Shown: positions 27,336 through 36,338 of the stretch, piece by piece
Layout of the letters: every line of letters starts with the position of its first letter
Position numbering within the stretch: position 1 is the first letter of the stretch
Source: Nocardia altamirensis NBRC 108246
GTDB taxonomy: Bacteria > Actinomycetota > Actinomycetes > Mycobacteriales > Mycobacteriaceae
Reading direction: 5' to 3'
Length of the DNA: 64,000 nt
Assembly: GCF_001612685.1 (NCBI RefSeq)
Contig: NZ_BDAY01000052.1
Span: forward strand, 1-64,000
Notes under the pieces: generated by a model
What the model saw: the letters and a program-made list of their open reading frames with translations, nothing else
The model's database searches: none
What the model was told of the DNA's origin: nothing
Program-made: the position numbers and the translations under genes

Positions 27336-28060
27336 CCACGGCGACCCGGCCGGAGACGATCGCCGCCGGTGTGTGGGCCGCGCTCGACTCCGTGCGTGAC
27401 CCGGAACTCGACGAGCCGATCACGACGCTGCGGTTCGTCACCGAGGTCAGGATCGCCGACGACGGCGCGGTGCACGTCCGGTTGCGGCTGCCCGCCTATT
27501 TCTGCGCACCGAATTTCGCGTACCTGATGGTCGCGGATGCGCACGATGCGGTCGCCGCCGTGCCCGATATCACCGCGGTGACCGTGGAATTGGCGGATCA
27601 CTTCGCGGCCGAGCAGATCAATGCCGGTGTCGCGCACGGGTCGGGATTCACCGGGAGCTTTCCCGGTGAGGCGACCCGCGAGCTGGACGAGCTGCGGACG
27701 ACGTTCCAGTGCAAGGCCTATCTGGCGGCGCTCGAGCGGGTGGTCCGTCGACTGTCTGTGGCGGGCCGCATGACGAATCCATTGCAGCTGACGCTCGCCG
27801 ACGTCCCCGACGGGATGCCGCGGACGTCGCTGGCACGCAGGCGCGCGGCGATCGGCCTCGGGAACGACTCGGACGCAATGCTGCTCGTCGACGAGCGGGG
27901 CACGCCATTGCAGTCCGGTGAGCTGGCGATCCGGTTGCGCTACGCCCGCGCGGTCCGGGTCAGCATCGAGGGCAACGCACACTTCTGCCGCGGCCTGCTC
28001 GAAACGCGCTACGGCGAAACCACAAGCACCACAACCTATGAGAACGGAGCAGCGCAATGA
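27332..28060 (+). CDS. DUF59/MIP18-like protein, possible Fe-S or metallocentre assembly
   Basis: 242 aa; ATG overlaps the upstream stop by 4 bases. The first ~100 residues match the MIP18/DUF59 (PaaD/SufT) fold: DSVRDPELDEPITTLRFV, VRLRLPAYFCAPNF, with a conserved-type Cys. The remaining ~140 residues (TTFQCKAYLAALERVV, HFCRGLLETRYGET) are not recognised. MIP18-like proteins help assemble Fe-S or di-metal centres. The operon encodes a 2Fe-2S reductase and a diiron enzyme, so maturation is a reasonable inference. Confidence 0.78.
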   Translation: MTTATRPETIAAGVWAALDSVRDPELDEPITTLRFVTEVRIADDGAVHVRLRLPAYFCAPNFAYLMVADAHDAVAAVPDITAVTVELADHFAAEQINAGVAHGSGFTGSFPGEATRELDELRTTFQCKAYLAALERVVRRLSVAGRMTNPLQLTLADVPDGMPRTSLARRRAAIGLGNDSDAMLLVDERGTPLQSGELAIRLRYARAVRVSIEGNAHFCRGLLETRYGETTSTTTYENGAAQ

Positions 28061-29082
28061 GGGCCGTACAACTGGCCGCCTACGACTCGAAGCCAGAACT
28101 GGTCCAGGTCCCCGACCCGGTGATCGAGTCGCCGCTCGACGTGATCGTGAAGATCGGCGGCGCCGGTGTGTGCCGCACCGACCTGCACATCATCGAGGGC
28201 CAATGGGAGCAGAAGACCGGCGTGGCACTGCCGTACACGATCGGGCACGAGAACGCGGGCTGGATCGAGGCATTGGGGCCCGCAGTGACCGGGCTGCAGG
28301 TCGGCGACCCGGTGATCCTGCATCCGCTGATGACCTGTGGGCTGTGCCGTGCCTGCCGGGCCGGTGACGATGTCCATTGCGCCAGTTCGCAATTCCCCGG
28401 CATCGACACCAACGGCGGCTACGCCGAGTATCTGCGGACCAACGCGCGCGCGGTGGTGAAGCTCGATCGGTCGCTGGTCCCTGCCGACGTCGCCGCGCTG
28501 GCCGATGCGGGTCTGACCGCCTACCACGCCGTCGCCAAAGCGGCTCGCGCGCTGCGTCCCGGCGACAAGGCGGTGCTGATTGGCGCAGGCGGCCTTGGGC
28601 ATATCGGAATTCAGGTGTTCGCCGCGCTCTCGGCCGCGGAGATGATCGTGGTCGACCGCTCGCTGGAGGCGCTGGCGCTCGCCGGTGAGCTCGGTGCGCA
28701 CCACACCATCCAGGCGGACGGCAACGAGGCCGCCGCCGTCCTCGAGCTCACCGGCGGCAACGGCGCCGAAGCGGTGATCGATTTCGTCGGCGAGGGCGGT
28801 GCCGTCGAGGCCGGTGTCGCGATGCTGCGGCGCGCGGGCAACTACTACGTCATCGGCTACGGCGGCGTGCTCTCGGTGCCGACCATCGACATCATCTCCA
28901 CCGAAATCAATTTCATCGGCAACCTGGTCGGCTCCTACAACGACCTTGCCGAGCTGATGGTGCTCGCCGCGCAAGACCGGGTGCGGCTGCACACCTCGCG
29001 CTACCCGCTGCACGACTTCGCGACCGCGCTGAGCGATCTCGACCAGGGCAGAGTCCGCGGCCGGGCGATTCTCGTTCCGTAA
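28057..29082 (+). CDS. NAD(P)-dependent zinc alcohol dehydrogenase
   Basis: 341 aa; overlaps the previous gene by 4 bases. Medium-chain zinc dehydrogenase: catalytic Cys38 in GVCRTDLHI, GHENAGWIEALG, structural-zinc Cys4 in CGLCRACRAGDDVHC, and cofactor motif GAGGLGHIGIQ. The likely step is oxidation of the alcohol made by the monooxygenase (2-propanol to acetone, or a related alcohol), the role of prmE in propane-oxidising actinobacteria. Confidence 0.92.
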   Translation: MRAVQLAAYDSKPELVQVPDPVIESPLDVIVKIGGAGVCRTDLHIIEGQWEQKTGVALPYTIGHENAGWIEALGPAVTGLQVGDPVILHPLMTCGLCRACRAGDDVHCASSQFPGIDTNGGYAEYLRTNARAVVKLDRSLVPADVAALADAGLTAYHAVAKAARALRPGDKAVLIGAGGLGHIGIQVFAALSAAEMIVVDRSLEALALAGELGAHHTIQADGNEAAAVLELTGGNGAEAVIDFVGEGGAVEAGVAMLRRAGNYYVIGYGGVLSVPTIDIISTEINFIGNLVGSYNDLAELMVLAAQDRVRLHTSRYPLHDFATALSDLDQGRVRGRAILVP

Positions 29083-29119
29083 CAACACACTTCGATTCAT
29101 TGGCAAAGGTGCGTGCGAC

Positions 29120-30769
29120 ATGGCCAAAGAACTGCGCTTCGGCGCGAATGCCAGGGGGCTGCTCGAACAGGGGGTGAACGCCGTCGCCGACGCGGTGAAG
29201 GTGACGCTCGGTCCCAAGGGCCGCAACGCGGTCCTGGAGAAGCTGACCGGGGCGCCGACCATCACCAACGACGGCGTCACCATCGCGAATCAGATCCAGC
29301 TGCGAGATCCGTTCGCCAACATGGGCGCTCAGCTGGTGAAGGAGGTGGCGACCAAGACCAACGGGGTGGCGGGCGACGGCACGACGACCGCGACCGTGCT
29401 CGCCCAGGCGATGGTGCGCGAGGGTTTACGCGCCGTCGAGGCAGGCGCGAATCCGATTCAGCTGAAACGCGGTATCGAACGGGCCGCCGACGCGGTGGTC
29501 GAGGTGCTGCGCGCGCGCAGCCGTCCGGTCACCGCGGAGGCGGAGCTCCGGCACGTCGCGATGCTGTCGGCGAACAACGACACCGAGATCGGCGACGTGA
29601 TCGCCGCCGCGCTGTCCAAGGTCGGGGTACACGGTGTGGTGAGCGTGGAAGAGTCGCCGCAGCTCGGGCTCTCGCTCGACTACATCGACGGCATCGAGTT
29701 CGACCACGGTTATCTCTCACCGTATTTCGTGACGGACAAGGATCGCATGGAGGCCGTCCTCGACGACGCCTACGTCCTGCTGACCAACCAGAAGATCACC
29801 ACCGTGCAGACGTTGATGCCGGTGCTGGAGCAGGTGCAGCGCACCAAACGGCCGCTGGTGATCCTCTGCGAAAACATGGACGGGCCCGCATTGAGCATGC
29901 TGGTGACCAACAACGTGCACGACACGTTCCGATCGGTGGTCGTGCGCGCACCCGGCTTCGGGCATCGCCGCGTCGCCGAGTTGGAGGACCTGGCCGCGCT
30001 GCTCGGCGGCACCGTGGTGAGCGCCGATTCCGGTGTGGCACTGGAGAATGTGCGCATCGAACATCTCGGTCGCGCGCGCAAGGTGACCGTGACCGAACGC
30101 GGGACGACGCTCGTCGACGGCGCGGGCGCGCCCGCGGACGCGACGGCGCGCATCGCCCAGCTCGGGCGGGAACTCGCCCGCACCGACAACGAGCACGATC
30201 AGGACAACCTGAAGCTGCGCATCGCCCGGCTGTCCGGCTCGGTGGCCGTGGTGCGCGTCGGTGCGGCCACCGATGTGGAGCTCAAGGAGAAGCTGCACCG
30301 GGTGGAGGACTCGTTGTCGGCCACCAGGGCCGCGATGGAGGAGGGCGTGGTCGCGGGCGGCGGCACCGCGCTGCTGCAGGCACAACCGACCCTGGACCTG
30401 CTCGAGCTCACCGGAGACGCCGCCGAGGGCCGCGACATCGTCCGGCGTGCGGTCGAGGAGCCGCTGCGCTGGATCGCGGTCAATGCCGGCTACGACGGCG
30501 ACGAAGCCGTCGCGCAGGTCACGAAACTGCCTGTCGGACAAGGCTTCAACGCGCTCACCGACGCGTACGTCGACATGTTCGACGCGGGCGTCATCGATCC
30601 GCTGAAGGTGACCCGCTCGGCACTGCGCAGCGCAGCCTCCATCGCCGCACTGCTGCTGACCACGGAAACCCTGATCGTCGAGGAGATCATGGTGAACCCG
30701 GGCTCAATCATCGCGCCCGGCTTCGGCGACCTCGCCGAGGGCCTGGTTCGCCCCTCCAACATCTACTGA
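29120..30769 (+). CDS. mimG: GroEL-like chaperonin dedicated to the monooxygenase
   Basis: 549 aa. All core chaperonin motifs are present (VTLGPKGRNAVLEK, TNDGVTIA, GDGTTTATVLA, EEGVVAGGGTALL). It lacks the C-terminal Gly-Gly-Met tail of housekeeping GroEL, ending in PSNIY, and the apical domain is divergent. Family knowledge: in mycobacteria the operon-encoded MimG is needed for correct folding of MimA. Last gene of the operon, 37 bp after the dehydrogenase; no groES is adjacent. Confidence 0.95.
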   Translation: MAKELRFGANARGLLEQGVNAVADAVKVTLGPKGRNAVLEKLTGAPTITNDGVTIANQIQLRDPFANMGAQLVKEVATKTNGVAGDGTTTATVLAQAMVREGLRAVEAGANPIQLKRGIERAADAVVEVLRARSRPVTAEAELRHVAMLSANNDTEIGDVIAAALSKVGVHGVVSVEESPQLGLSLDYIDGIEFDHGYLSPYFVTDKDRMEAVLDDAYVLLTNQKITTVQTLMPVLEQVQRTKRPLVILCENMDGPALSMLVTNNVHDTFRSVVVRAPGFGHRRVAELEDLAALLGGTVVSADSGVALENVRIEHLGRARKVTVTERGTTLVDGAGAPADATARIAQLGRELARTDNEHDQDNLKLRIARLSGSVAVVRVGAATDVELKEKLHRVEDSLSATRAAMEEGVVAGGGTALLQAQPTLDLLELTGDAAEGRDIVRRAVEEPLRWIAVNAGYDGDEAVAQVTKLPVGQGFNALTDAYVDMFDAGVIDPLKVTRSALRSAASIAALLLTTETLIVEEIMVNPGSIIAPGFGDLAEGLVRPSNIY

Positions 30770-30779
30770 CCGTTCGATA

Positions 30780-30813
30780 ATGAGGTGCTCGCAACGCGCG
30801 CCGCCGACCTCAT
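30780..30813. terminator. Weak hairpin between convergent genes
   Basis: ATGAGGT (30780-30786) pairs with ACCTCAT (30807-30813) around a 20-nt GC-rich loop, directly after the chaperonin gene and covering the stop of the opposing gene. A 7-bp stem with a long loop is only a modest terminator candidate. Confidence 0.35.
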
Positions 30814-31277
30814 ACCTCGCGCGATTCTATTGCCGACATCATGTGCGCGATAAGGTATTCGAGGGCGTGGGCCAGCCAGCCCCAGCCGTGCAGGATGCCC
30901 GAGATCAGGGTGGCGGTGAGGGTGCGGTGATGGTCGGGCTGCGGCTTGGCGGTATCGACCGGCTCTGTCGAACTCGTCCGCGGCGCGGCGGCGACCGGCG
31001 GAGTTTCCGGGACCGGGTCGACAGCCGCTTTTTCGTCCTCAGCACGGGTTCGGCTCTCGACCGAGTCCGGTATGTCCGGCGTCGAACTGGCCGGCGGCGG
31101 TAATGCGAACAGGCCGCCGGATGTTCCCGAAGGCGTGCTGAGGTGATTCGGTGTCGGCTCGCCACCCGGCAACGCGTCATGGTTGACGGCGATAAGAGTG
31201 GTGAACAACGCGGCTGTCGAGATCATCGTCACCCGCGTTGCCATGTCTGGCTTTCGTGGTGCGCGGTGCTTACCCAT
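30810..31277 (-). CDS. Small secreted or membrane-anchored protein, unknown function
   Basis: 155 aa starting MGKHRAP, an N-terminus common in small exported actinobacterial proteins. A signal/anchor segment (~13-32, VTMISTAALFTTLIAVN) is followed by a Pro/Ser/Thr/Glu-rich disordered middle and a hydrophobic C-terminal helix (TATLISGILHGWGWLAHALE). No catalytic motif. It converges on mimG. Confidence 0.6.
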   Translation of the reverse strand: MGKHRAPRKPDMATRVTMISTAALFTTLIAVNHDALPGGEPTPNHLSTPSGTSGGLFALPPPASSTPDIPDSVESRTRAEDEKAAVDPVPETPPVAAAPRTSSTEPVDTAKPQPDHHRTLTATLISGILHGWGWLAHALEYLIAHMMSAIESREV

Positions 31278-31517
31278 CGACTACTTTCCATCGAACTCTC
31301 TTGGATTCGAGAGCTTAAGGCAATCAACCGGCCACAAACAGAACTGTAAGCGCTCCTACACAGCGGTGAATCCGTTCCCTTCCGAACGCGCCCTTACCCG
31401 ATACTTTGGATGAAGTCTCAATATTCCGCCGCCAATATTGGTCGTCCGAACGAAAATCACAGCACATTCGCAAGGGCAGATTTTCAATAACGAAGGCAGG
31501 CTTATAACTTGGCGCGC

Positions 31518-32432
31518 TCAGGCGCGATCGAGGTCGGGTTCGAGGTAGATGACGTCGGTGCTGGGGACGGCGGCGCGGACGCGGGCCTCGGCGGCATCGA
31601 TGGCGGCAGCGACCGCGTCGATGGTGAGGCCGGGGCGGACGGAAACCTTGGCGGCAATGAGGAGTTCGTCAGGGGCGAGATATTCGGTGCGCAAATGGAT
31701 TACGCGATCGATGATGGTGCCGTCGACAAGGTTGGCGCGGATCGCGAGGTCTTCGGCGGAGGTGGCGCCCTCGCCGATGAGCAGGCTTTTCATCTCCACG
31801 ATGAGGATGATGGCGATGGCGCCGAGGAGGATGCCGATGGCCACAGTGCCGACGCCGTCCCAGCGCGCGTCGCCGGTCAGCACCGTCAACCCGACGCCGC
31901 TGAACGCGAAGCCGAGACCGATCAGCGCGCCGGTGTCTTCCAGCAGCACCACCGGCAGTTCGGGATTGCGCGAGGCGCGAATGAAATGCCACCAACTGCC
32001 GCGCCCTTTGAGCGGCTGGGATTCTCGCCGGGCGGTAAGCAGGCTGAAGGTCTCCAAAACCATGGCGATCACCACGATGACGATCGCGACGACGGGTGAG
32101 CTGAGCTCCTCCGGGTGACGGATCTTGTCGACACCCTCGAGGACGGCGAACAGCGAACCCATGGTGAACAGCACCAGCGCGACGACGAACGAATAGAAGT
32201 AGCGGTTGCGGCCGTACCCGAACTGATGCTTTGTGTCCGGCGGGTGCGCGGCGCGGCGCTTGCCGACCAGCAGCAGCCCTTCGTTGGCGGTATCGGCCAG
32301 CGAGTGCATCGCCTCGGCCAGCATCGACGACGACCCGGTCAGCGCCGCGCCGACGAACTTGGCGAGGGTGATACCGGCATTGGCCGCGAGCGCGGCCAAG
32401 ATCGCGGTCGTACTGCTGCCACCAGAGGACAT
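31518..32432 (-). CDS. Cation diffusion facilitator (Zn/Mn/Fe-type) transporter
   Basis: 304 aa from the ATG at 32432; the open frame further upstream is basic and lacks CDF similarity. Six spans begin near residue 12. Metal-site residues are visible in span 2 (SSMLAEAMHSLADTANE) and in span 5 (LEDTGALIGLGFAF). A short cytoplasmic C-terminal domain ends in DVIYLEPD. CDF proteins exchange a divalent cation for protons across the membrane. The metal is not decidable by eye. The 91-bp gap upstream follows the response-regulator gene. Confidence 0.88.
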   Translation of the reverse strand: MSSGGSSTTAILAALAANAGITLAKFVGAALTGSSSMLAEAMHSLADTANEGLLLVGKRRAAHPPDTKHQFGYGRNRYFYSFVVALVLFTMGSLFAVLEGVDKIRHPEELSSPVVAIVIVVIAMVLETFSLLTARRESQPLKGRGSWWHFIRASRNPELPVVLLEDTGALIGLGFAFSGVGLTVLTGDARWDGVGTVAIGILLGAIAIILIVEMKSLLIGEGATSAEDLAIRANLVDGTIIDRVIHLRTEYLAPDELLIAAKVSVRPGLTIDAVAAAIDAAEARVRAAVPSTDVIYLEPDLDRA

Positions 32433-32523
32433 GGACGCCAACGCTACCTGCGCTTTCCTGCTCAGTGACGCAGCACGGTTCCGTGCGTCACGTCGGCACG
32501 TGCGACGGCCTGCACGAATCCAC

Positions 32524-33144
32524 TCAGATCCAGCCCTTGTCGCGGGCTTTGAGTGCCGCCTCGTAGCGGTTGGCGACACCTAGTTTGGCCATCGCGGACG
32601 ACAGGTAGTTGCGGGTGGTGCCCGGTGAAAGATGCGCGCGGCGCGCGATGTCCTCGACGGACGCGCCGTCGAGGGCGTATTCGAGGACATCGGCTTCGCG
32701 GGCGGTGAGGACGGTGTCGCCCGCGCTGATCGCTTCCGCAGCCAGCTCGGGGTCGACGTAGCGACCACCGCCGTTGACCGTGCGGATCACCTCGGCGAGG
32801 GTGGCGGCCGAGGTCGTCTTCGGGACGAAACCGCGCACGCCCGCGGCGAGTGCGCGTTTGAGGTAGCCGGGCCTGCCGTGGCTGGTGACGATCAAAGTGC
32901 CCGCGCCGGGGGTGAGTTGCTGCAGTTCGACGGCGGTCTCGATGCCGTCGATGCCGGGCATCTGCAGATCGATCACCGCCACCGCGGCAGGCCCACCGCT
33001 GTCGCGGTGCCGCCGCCACGCGGCGAGGAGTTCCTCGCCGGAGCCGACATGGTCGACCACCTCGATGTCGGCTTCCAGACCGAGCATGGTCGCCATGGCG
33101 GCGCGGACGAGCGTTTCATCGTCGGCGAGAAACACCGGAATCAT
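32524..33144 (-). CDS. NarL/LuxR-type response regulator
   Basis: 206 aa from the ATG at 33144, which overlaps the histidine kinase stop in an ATGA. The receiver domain shows LADDETLVRAAM, phospho-acceptor Asp in VAVIDLQMPGIDG, and the conserved Lys in GFVPKTTS. The C-terminal LuxR helix-turn-helix reads LTAREADVLEYALDG, then SPGTTRNYLSSAMAKLG. Fourth gene of the ABC-two-component operon. Confidence 0.93.
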   Translation of the reverse strand: MIPVFLADDETLVRAAMATMLGLEADIEVVDHVGSGEELLAAWRRHRDSGGPAAVAVIDLQMPGIDGIETAVELQQLTPGAGTLIVTSHGRPGYLKRALAAGVRGFVPKTTSAATLAEVIRTVNGGGRYVDPELAAEAISAGDTVLTAREADVLEYALDGASVEDIARRAHLSPGTTRNYLSSAMAKLGVANRYEAALKARDKGWI

Positions 33145-34340
33145 TTCTTCTCCCAACGAATTTCGAGGATGAACTGCTCGGGCGACGCGAGCACGTCGAG
33201 GGTTGCGCCGATGGCCGCGAGCCGCTCGGCCAGTCCGCGGAGCCCGGAACGTTCGCCCGGCGTGCCGTGCGGACCGTCGTTGCGCAGGGACATCCCGGCA
33301 TCGCCGAGCGCGAGCGTCGCCGTGGTCGCCGACGAGTGCTCGACGATATTCGTCGTGCCCTCGCGCACCACCCAGGCGGCGACCTCGTGAAATCGTGCCG
33401 GCACCTTGGCCGGGTCCCCTTCGAGCACGAGCCGGCAGCCCACCGCCGAGAGCAGCGACCGCGCACCGGCCACCTCGGCGGTCAGGTCGATACCGCGATA
33501 GCCGCGAACCAGTGTGCGCATCTGCCCCATCGACTCGACGGCGAGCGCCTTCACCTCGGTCATCTCCGCGGCCGCGCGCTCGGCGTCGCCGGATCGCGAA
33601 AGCATCGCCGCGAGTTCGCTTTTCACCGCGATCGCGGAAAACCCGCGGCCGACGACGTCGTGCAGGTCCCGCGCGAAGCGCAATCGTTCCTCGGCTACCT
33701 GCAATTCGGCTTCGACGGCCTTCGCCCGGTCCAGCTCCTCGACGACCCGCAATCCCCACAGCGTGAGCAATGTCGTTGCGACGACGAAACTTCCGGAAAC
33801 GAAGGTGACCACCGCGGTGCCGATGCCCCCGCGCAGCGTCGTGCCGAAGGCGAGGCCGGTGATCAGGCTGAGGCCGAGCACGATCCACCACTTGTGCCGG
33901 ATGAACGGCACGACCGTGAACACGGCGAGCACCGCGGTATAGATGCCGACCAGCCGCGCTTCGTCGACGGTCGACTTGCTCGCCGCGACTCGGGCGACCA
34001 CCGCGTAGGCGAGCCACACCGCGGTCAGCATCCCGACGGCGGCAGGGAGTGCCCACCGCCGCGACACCAGACCCGACGACACGGCGAAGTCGGGTTGGGC
34101 CTCGACTGCCACGAAACCCGCGATCCCGGCGACCACGATCCCGAACACCGACCACGGCGAATGCGCGGTGATCGCCATGACAGCGATCACCGCGACGACT
34201 CCGGCCTGCAAGGTGTATCGGGTGTAGAGCCGGAACTTGGCCGGACCCGACAGCCCGCGCCACCACGAGGTCAGGCGGCTCAACCCCGGTCGTCCCAGCG
34301 GAAACTCGTGCGGGTCAGCGCGAGCGCCAGGACTGTCCAT
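33141..34340 (-). CDS. Sensor histidine kinase (HisKA_3, DesK-like)
   Basis: 399 aa from the ATG at 34340; a TTG at 34283, overlapping the permease stop as TTGA, is a plausible alternative giving 380 aa and avoids a 61-bp overlap. Several membrane spans occupy ~45-185. The dimerisation/phospho-acceptor helix is RFARDLHDVVGRGFSAIAVK. The ATPase N-box is reduced (VREGTTNIVEHS) and GLRGLAERLAAIGA is the G-box. It signals to the downstream response regulator. Together with the ABC genes it resembles drug- or envelope-stress export systems. Confidence 0.9.
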   Translation of the reverse strand: MDSPGARADPHEFPLGRPGLSRLTSWWRGLSGPAKFRLYTRYTLQAGVVAVIAVMAITAHSPWSVFGIVVAGIAGFVAVEAQPDFAVSSGLVSRRWALPAAVGMLTAVWLAYAVVARVAASKSTVDEARLVGIYTAVLAVFTVVPFIRHKWWIVLGLSLITGLAFGTTLRGGIGTAVVTFVSGSFVVATTLLTLWGLRVVEELDRAKAVEAELQVAEERLRFARDLHDVVGRGFSAIAVKSELAAMLSRSGDAERAAAEMTEVKALAVESMGQMRTLVRGYRGIDLTAEVAGARSLLSAVGCRLVLEGDPAKVPARFHEVAAWVVREGTTNIVEHSSATTATLALGDAGMSLRNDGPHGTPGERSGLRGLAERLAAIGATLDVLASPEQFILEIRWEKK

Positions 34341-35095
34341 ATCGCCAGTGTGGCAAACGGTCGGCCGAGTTCGGTGCAGGTGCCCGCGAAGTCGAGCGCC
34401 GCATCTGCGGTGGAGCTGGTCGCCAGCTTGCCGGACGCGCCGAGCGACATCAGGTCGGACACTGCCGCGAACGGGGTCCAGTCGGCCAGATCGGCCAACC
34501 GATCAGGCAGCACCTTGCGGATGGACGCGAGGCCGAGCATCGCGATCGTCATCACCGGAAGCGAGGTGATCTGCGCGGCCTCGGCGTTCTTGGTGACCGC
34601 GCTGGTGGCGAGAGCGAGCAGGGAGAACAGCACGACACCGCCGACAAGTGCGAGCACGATCGCGAGGGGGTTCACCGGGGCAGGCGTCCCCGTGCCGTAG
34701 ACCACCGCGGTGACCACGACGGTGCAGGCCAGCGTCACCACGGCACCGGGAACGGCGGGCGCGAGCTGGATCTGCCAGTCGGCGGCCTCGCCGGTGCGCA
34801 GCCGCTTCAAGACCCCTTCGCTGCGGCGCGTGGTGACCATCGACAGCACCGAGTAGTACTGCACGAACAACAACGCGAGCAGGGCGAGCAGCTCGAAAGT
34901 CACTGCCGCCGTTGCCGTTGTCGGCGCCGCCTGGCGCATCGCGATGACATGGACGGCAACCGGTATGCCGACGGGGAACAACGTCGCCATATAGACCAGC
35001 GTCTTGTTGCGCCGGAATTGGAGCCATTCCGCCTTGGCCAATGCGGCGAGCGGGCGGCGGTGGAAGCGGGTGGCGGGTGCCGCGGTCGTGGTCAT
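34280..35095 (-). CDS. ABC-2 type permease
   Basis: 271 aa. Six hydrophobic spans, an N-terminal cytoplasmic stretch (ALAKAEWLQFRRNKTLVYMA) and the ABC-2 type motif region VTTRRSEGVLKRLRTGEA. It pairs with the ATPase whose stop overlaps its start (ATGA). Exporters of this type move drugs, lipids or peptides outward. Confidence 0.9.
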   Translation of the reverse strand: MTTTAAPATRFHRRPLAALAKAEWLQFRRNKTLVYMATLFPVGIPVAVHVIAMRQAAPTTATAAVTFELLALLALLFVQYYSVLSMVTTRRSEGVLKRLRTGEAADWQIQLAPAVPGAVVTLACTVVVTAVVYGTGTPAPVNPLAIVLALVGGVVLFSLLALATSAVTKNAEAAQITSLPVMTIAMLGLASIRKVLPDRLADLADWTPFAAVSDLMSLGASGKLATSSTADAALDFAGTCTELGRPFATLAIWTVLALALTRTSFRWDDRG

Positions 35096-36042
35096 CGACT
35101 TGCTCCGATCAGTTCCTTGGTGGCCGCCGACGCGTCGGCCGATTCGCTGGCGATGTCGAGGAACACCGACTCGAGGGAAGCGGCGCGCGCTTCGAGCCCG
35201 CTCAACAGCACGCCGTGTTCGCGCGCCCAGTCGAGCAGTGCGAACAGATGCCCTTGCAGGTCATAGGTGCTGACCGTGACGCGAGCCTGCGCATCGATGT
35301 TGGCGTCGCGCAGGTGCGGCAGCGGCAGTCCTGGATGGTCGAAGACGATCCGCGCCGGATGGTCGTCGACGATTTCGCGCAGTGTGCCCGTGCGCACGAT
35401 CTCGCCCTTGTGCATGATGGCGATCCGGTCGGCCAGCGCCTCGGCCTCGTCCAGATAGTGCGTCGTCAGCACCATGGTGACGCCGGACGCCTTCAGGTCG
35501 GCGAGCAATCGCCAAGTGCCGCGGCGGCTTTCGGGATCCAGCCCGGTGGTCGGCTCATCGAGGAACAGCAACCGGGGCTGGCCGAGCAGCGCGCATGCCA
35601 TGTCGACACGACGCTGCTCACCGCCCGACAGCGAACCGACTCGGACGTCCGCGCGATCGACCAGATCGACCTGTTCGAGGACGATGTCGGCGGTTGTCGG
35701 ATTCGTGCAAGTCCCCCGCCACATCTCGAGTGTCTCGCGCACGGTCAACTCGGCGGGCAGTCCACCCGACTGCAACATGATGCCGACCTGCGCCCTGACC
35801 TGCTCGCGGTCCCGTCGCGGGTCGAGGCCGAAAACCTCGACGGCGCCCGACGAAGGGGCTGCCAGCCCTTCGAGCATGTCGAGCGTCGAGGTCTTGCCTG
35901 CACCGTTCGTGCCGAGCAGTGCGAAGACCTCCCCCTCGACGACCCAGAGGTCTACTCCTTTGACCGCCTCGAACGCGTCCTTGCCGTGCCCGTAGGTCCG
36001 GCGTAGACCGTGGGCGGTGATGACATCGCCAATCCTGTTCAT
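35092..36042 (-). CDS. ABC exporter ATP-binding protein
   Basis: 316 aa from the ATG at 36042 (MNRIGDVITAHGLRRTYG); an open frame continues upstream without similarity. Walker A GTNGAGKTST, Q-loop MLQSGG, signature LSGGEQRR, Walker B LLFLDEPTTGLD and the H-loop LTTHYLDEA are all intact. The C-terminal ~80 residues match the DrrA-type regulatory region (LEARAASLESVFLDI). First gene of a four-gene operon: ATPase, permease, kinase, response regulator. Confidence 0.93.
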   Translation of the reverse strand: MNRIGDVITAHGLRRTYGHGKDAFEAVKGVDLWVVEGEVFALLGTNGAGKTSTLDMLEGLAAPSSGAVEVFGLDPRRDREQVRAQVGIMLQSGGLPAELTVRETLEMWRGTCTNPTTADIVLEQVDLVDRADVRVGSLSGGEQRRVDMACALLGQPRLLFLDEPTTGLDPESRRGTWRLLADLKASGVTMVLTTHYLDEAEALADRIAIMHKGEIVRTGTLREIVDDHPARIVFDHPGLPLPHLRDANIDAQARVTVSTYDLQGHLFALLDWAREHGVLLSGLEARAASLESVFLDIASESADASAATKELIGASR

Positions 36043-36096
36043 GCGTTCTACGATCGCGGCCACCGGGGTCGGCCAGTAGTACGCGCAGTCACCGAA

Positions 36097-36139
36097 TCGC
36101 GATGACATACCCATGATTTCGCGATGACAAATGTCATCG
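36097..36139. promoter_or_regulatory. Operator-like repeats upstream of the ABC/two-component operon
   Basis: TCGCGATGACA is repeated at 36097-36107 and 36119-36129, exactly 22 bp apart (two helical turns). The second copy extends into the perfect inverted repeat CGATGACA-AA-TGTCATCG (36122-36139). It is 55-97 bp upstream of the ATPase start. Fits a site for the NarL-type regulator encoded by the same operon (inference). Confidence 0.55.
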
Positions 36140-36338
36140 GTCGAGCCACTCACGCACTGCCGGAGCGCCCTGGGCTCGGCTGCGACCGTTGGTCCCCACC
36201 GATGACCGCAGCCGAGCCAGGAGTAGCAACGTAGCAAACCGGTTCCAGTCGGAACTAATCGGCAAACCATGATCTAGATCACAGTGGCGGCGCACCGCGC
36301 TCGGCTGGGCGCGCTCAGCGCCTTGTGCTGCGGAGTGG

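Noticed and set aside
29113..30780. 555-codon plus-strand frame shifted against the chaperonin
   Set aside because: Same strand but a different frame from mimG; Arg-rich, no motifs, and the chaperonin frame is complete.
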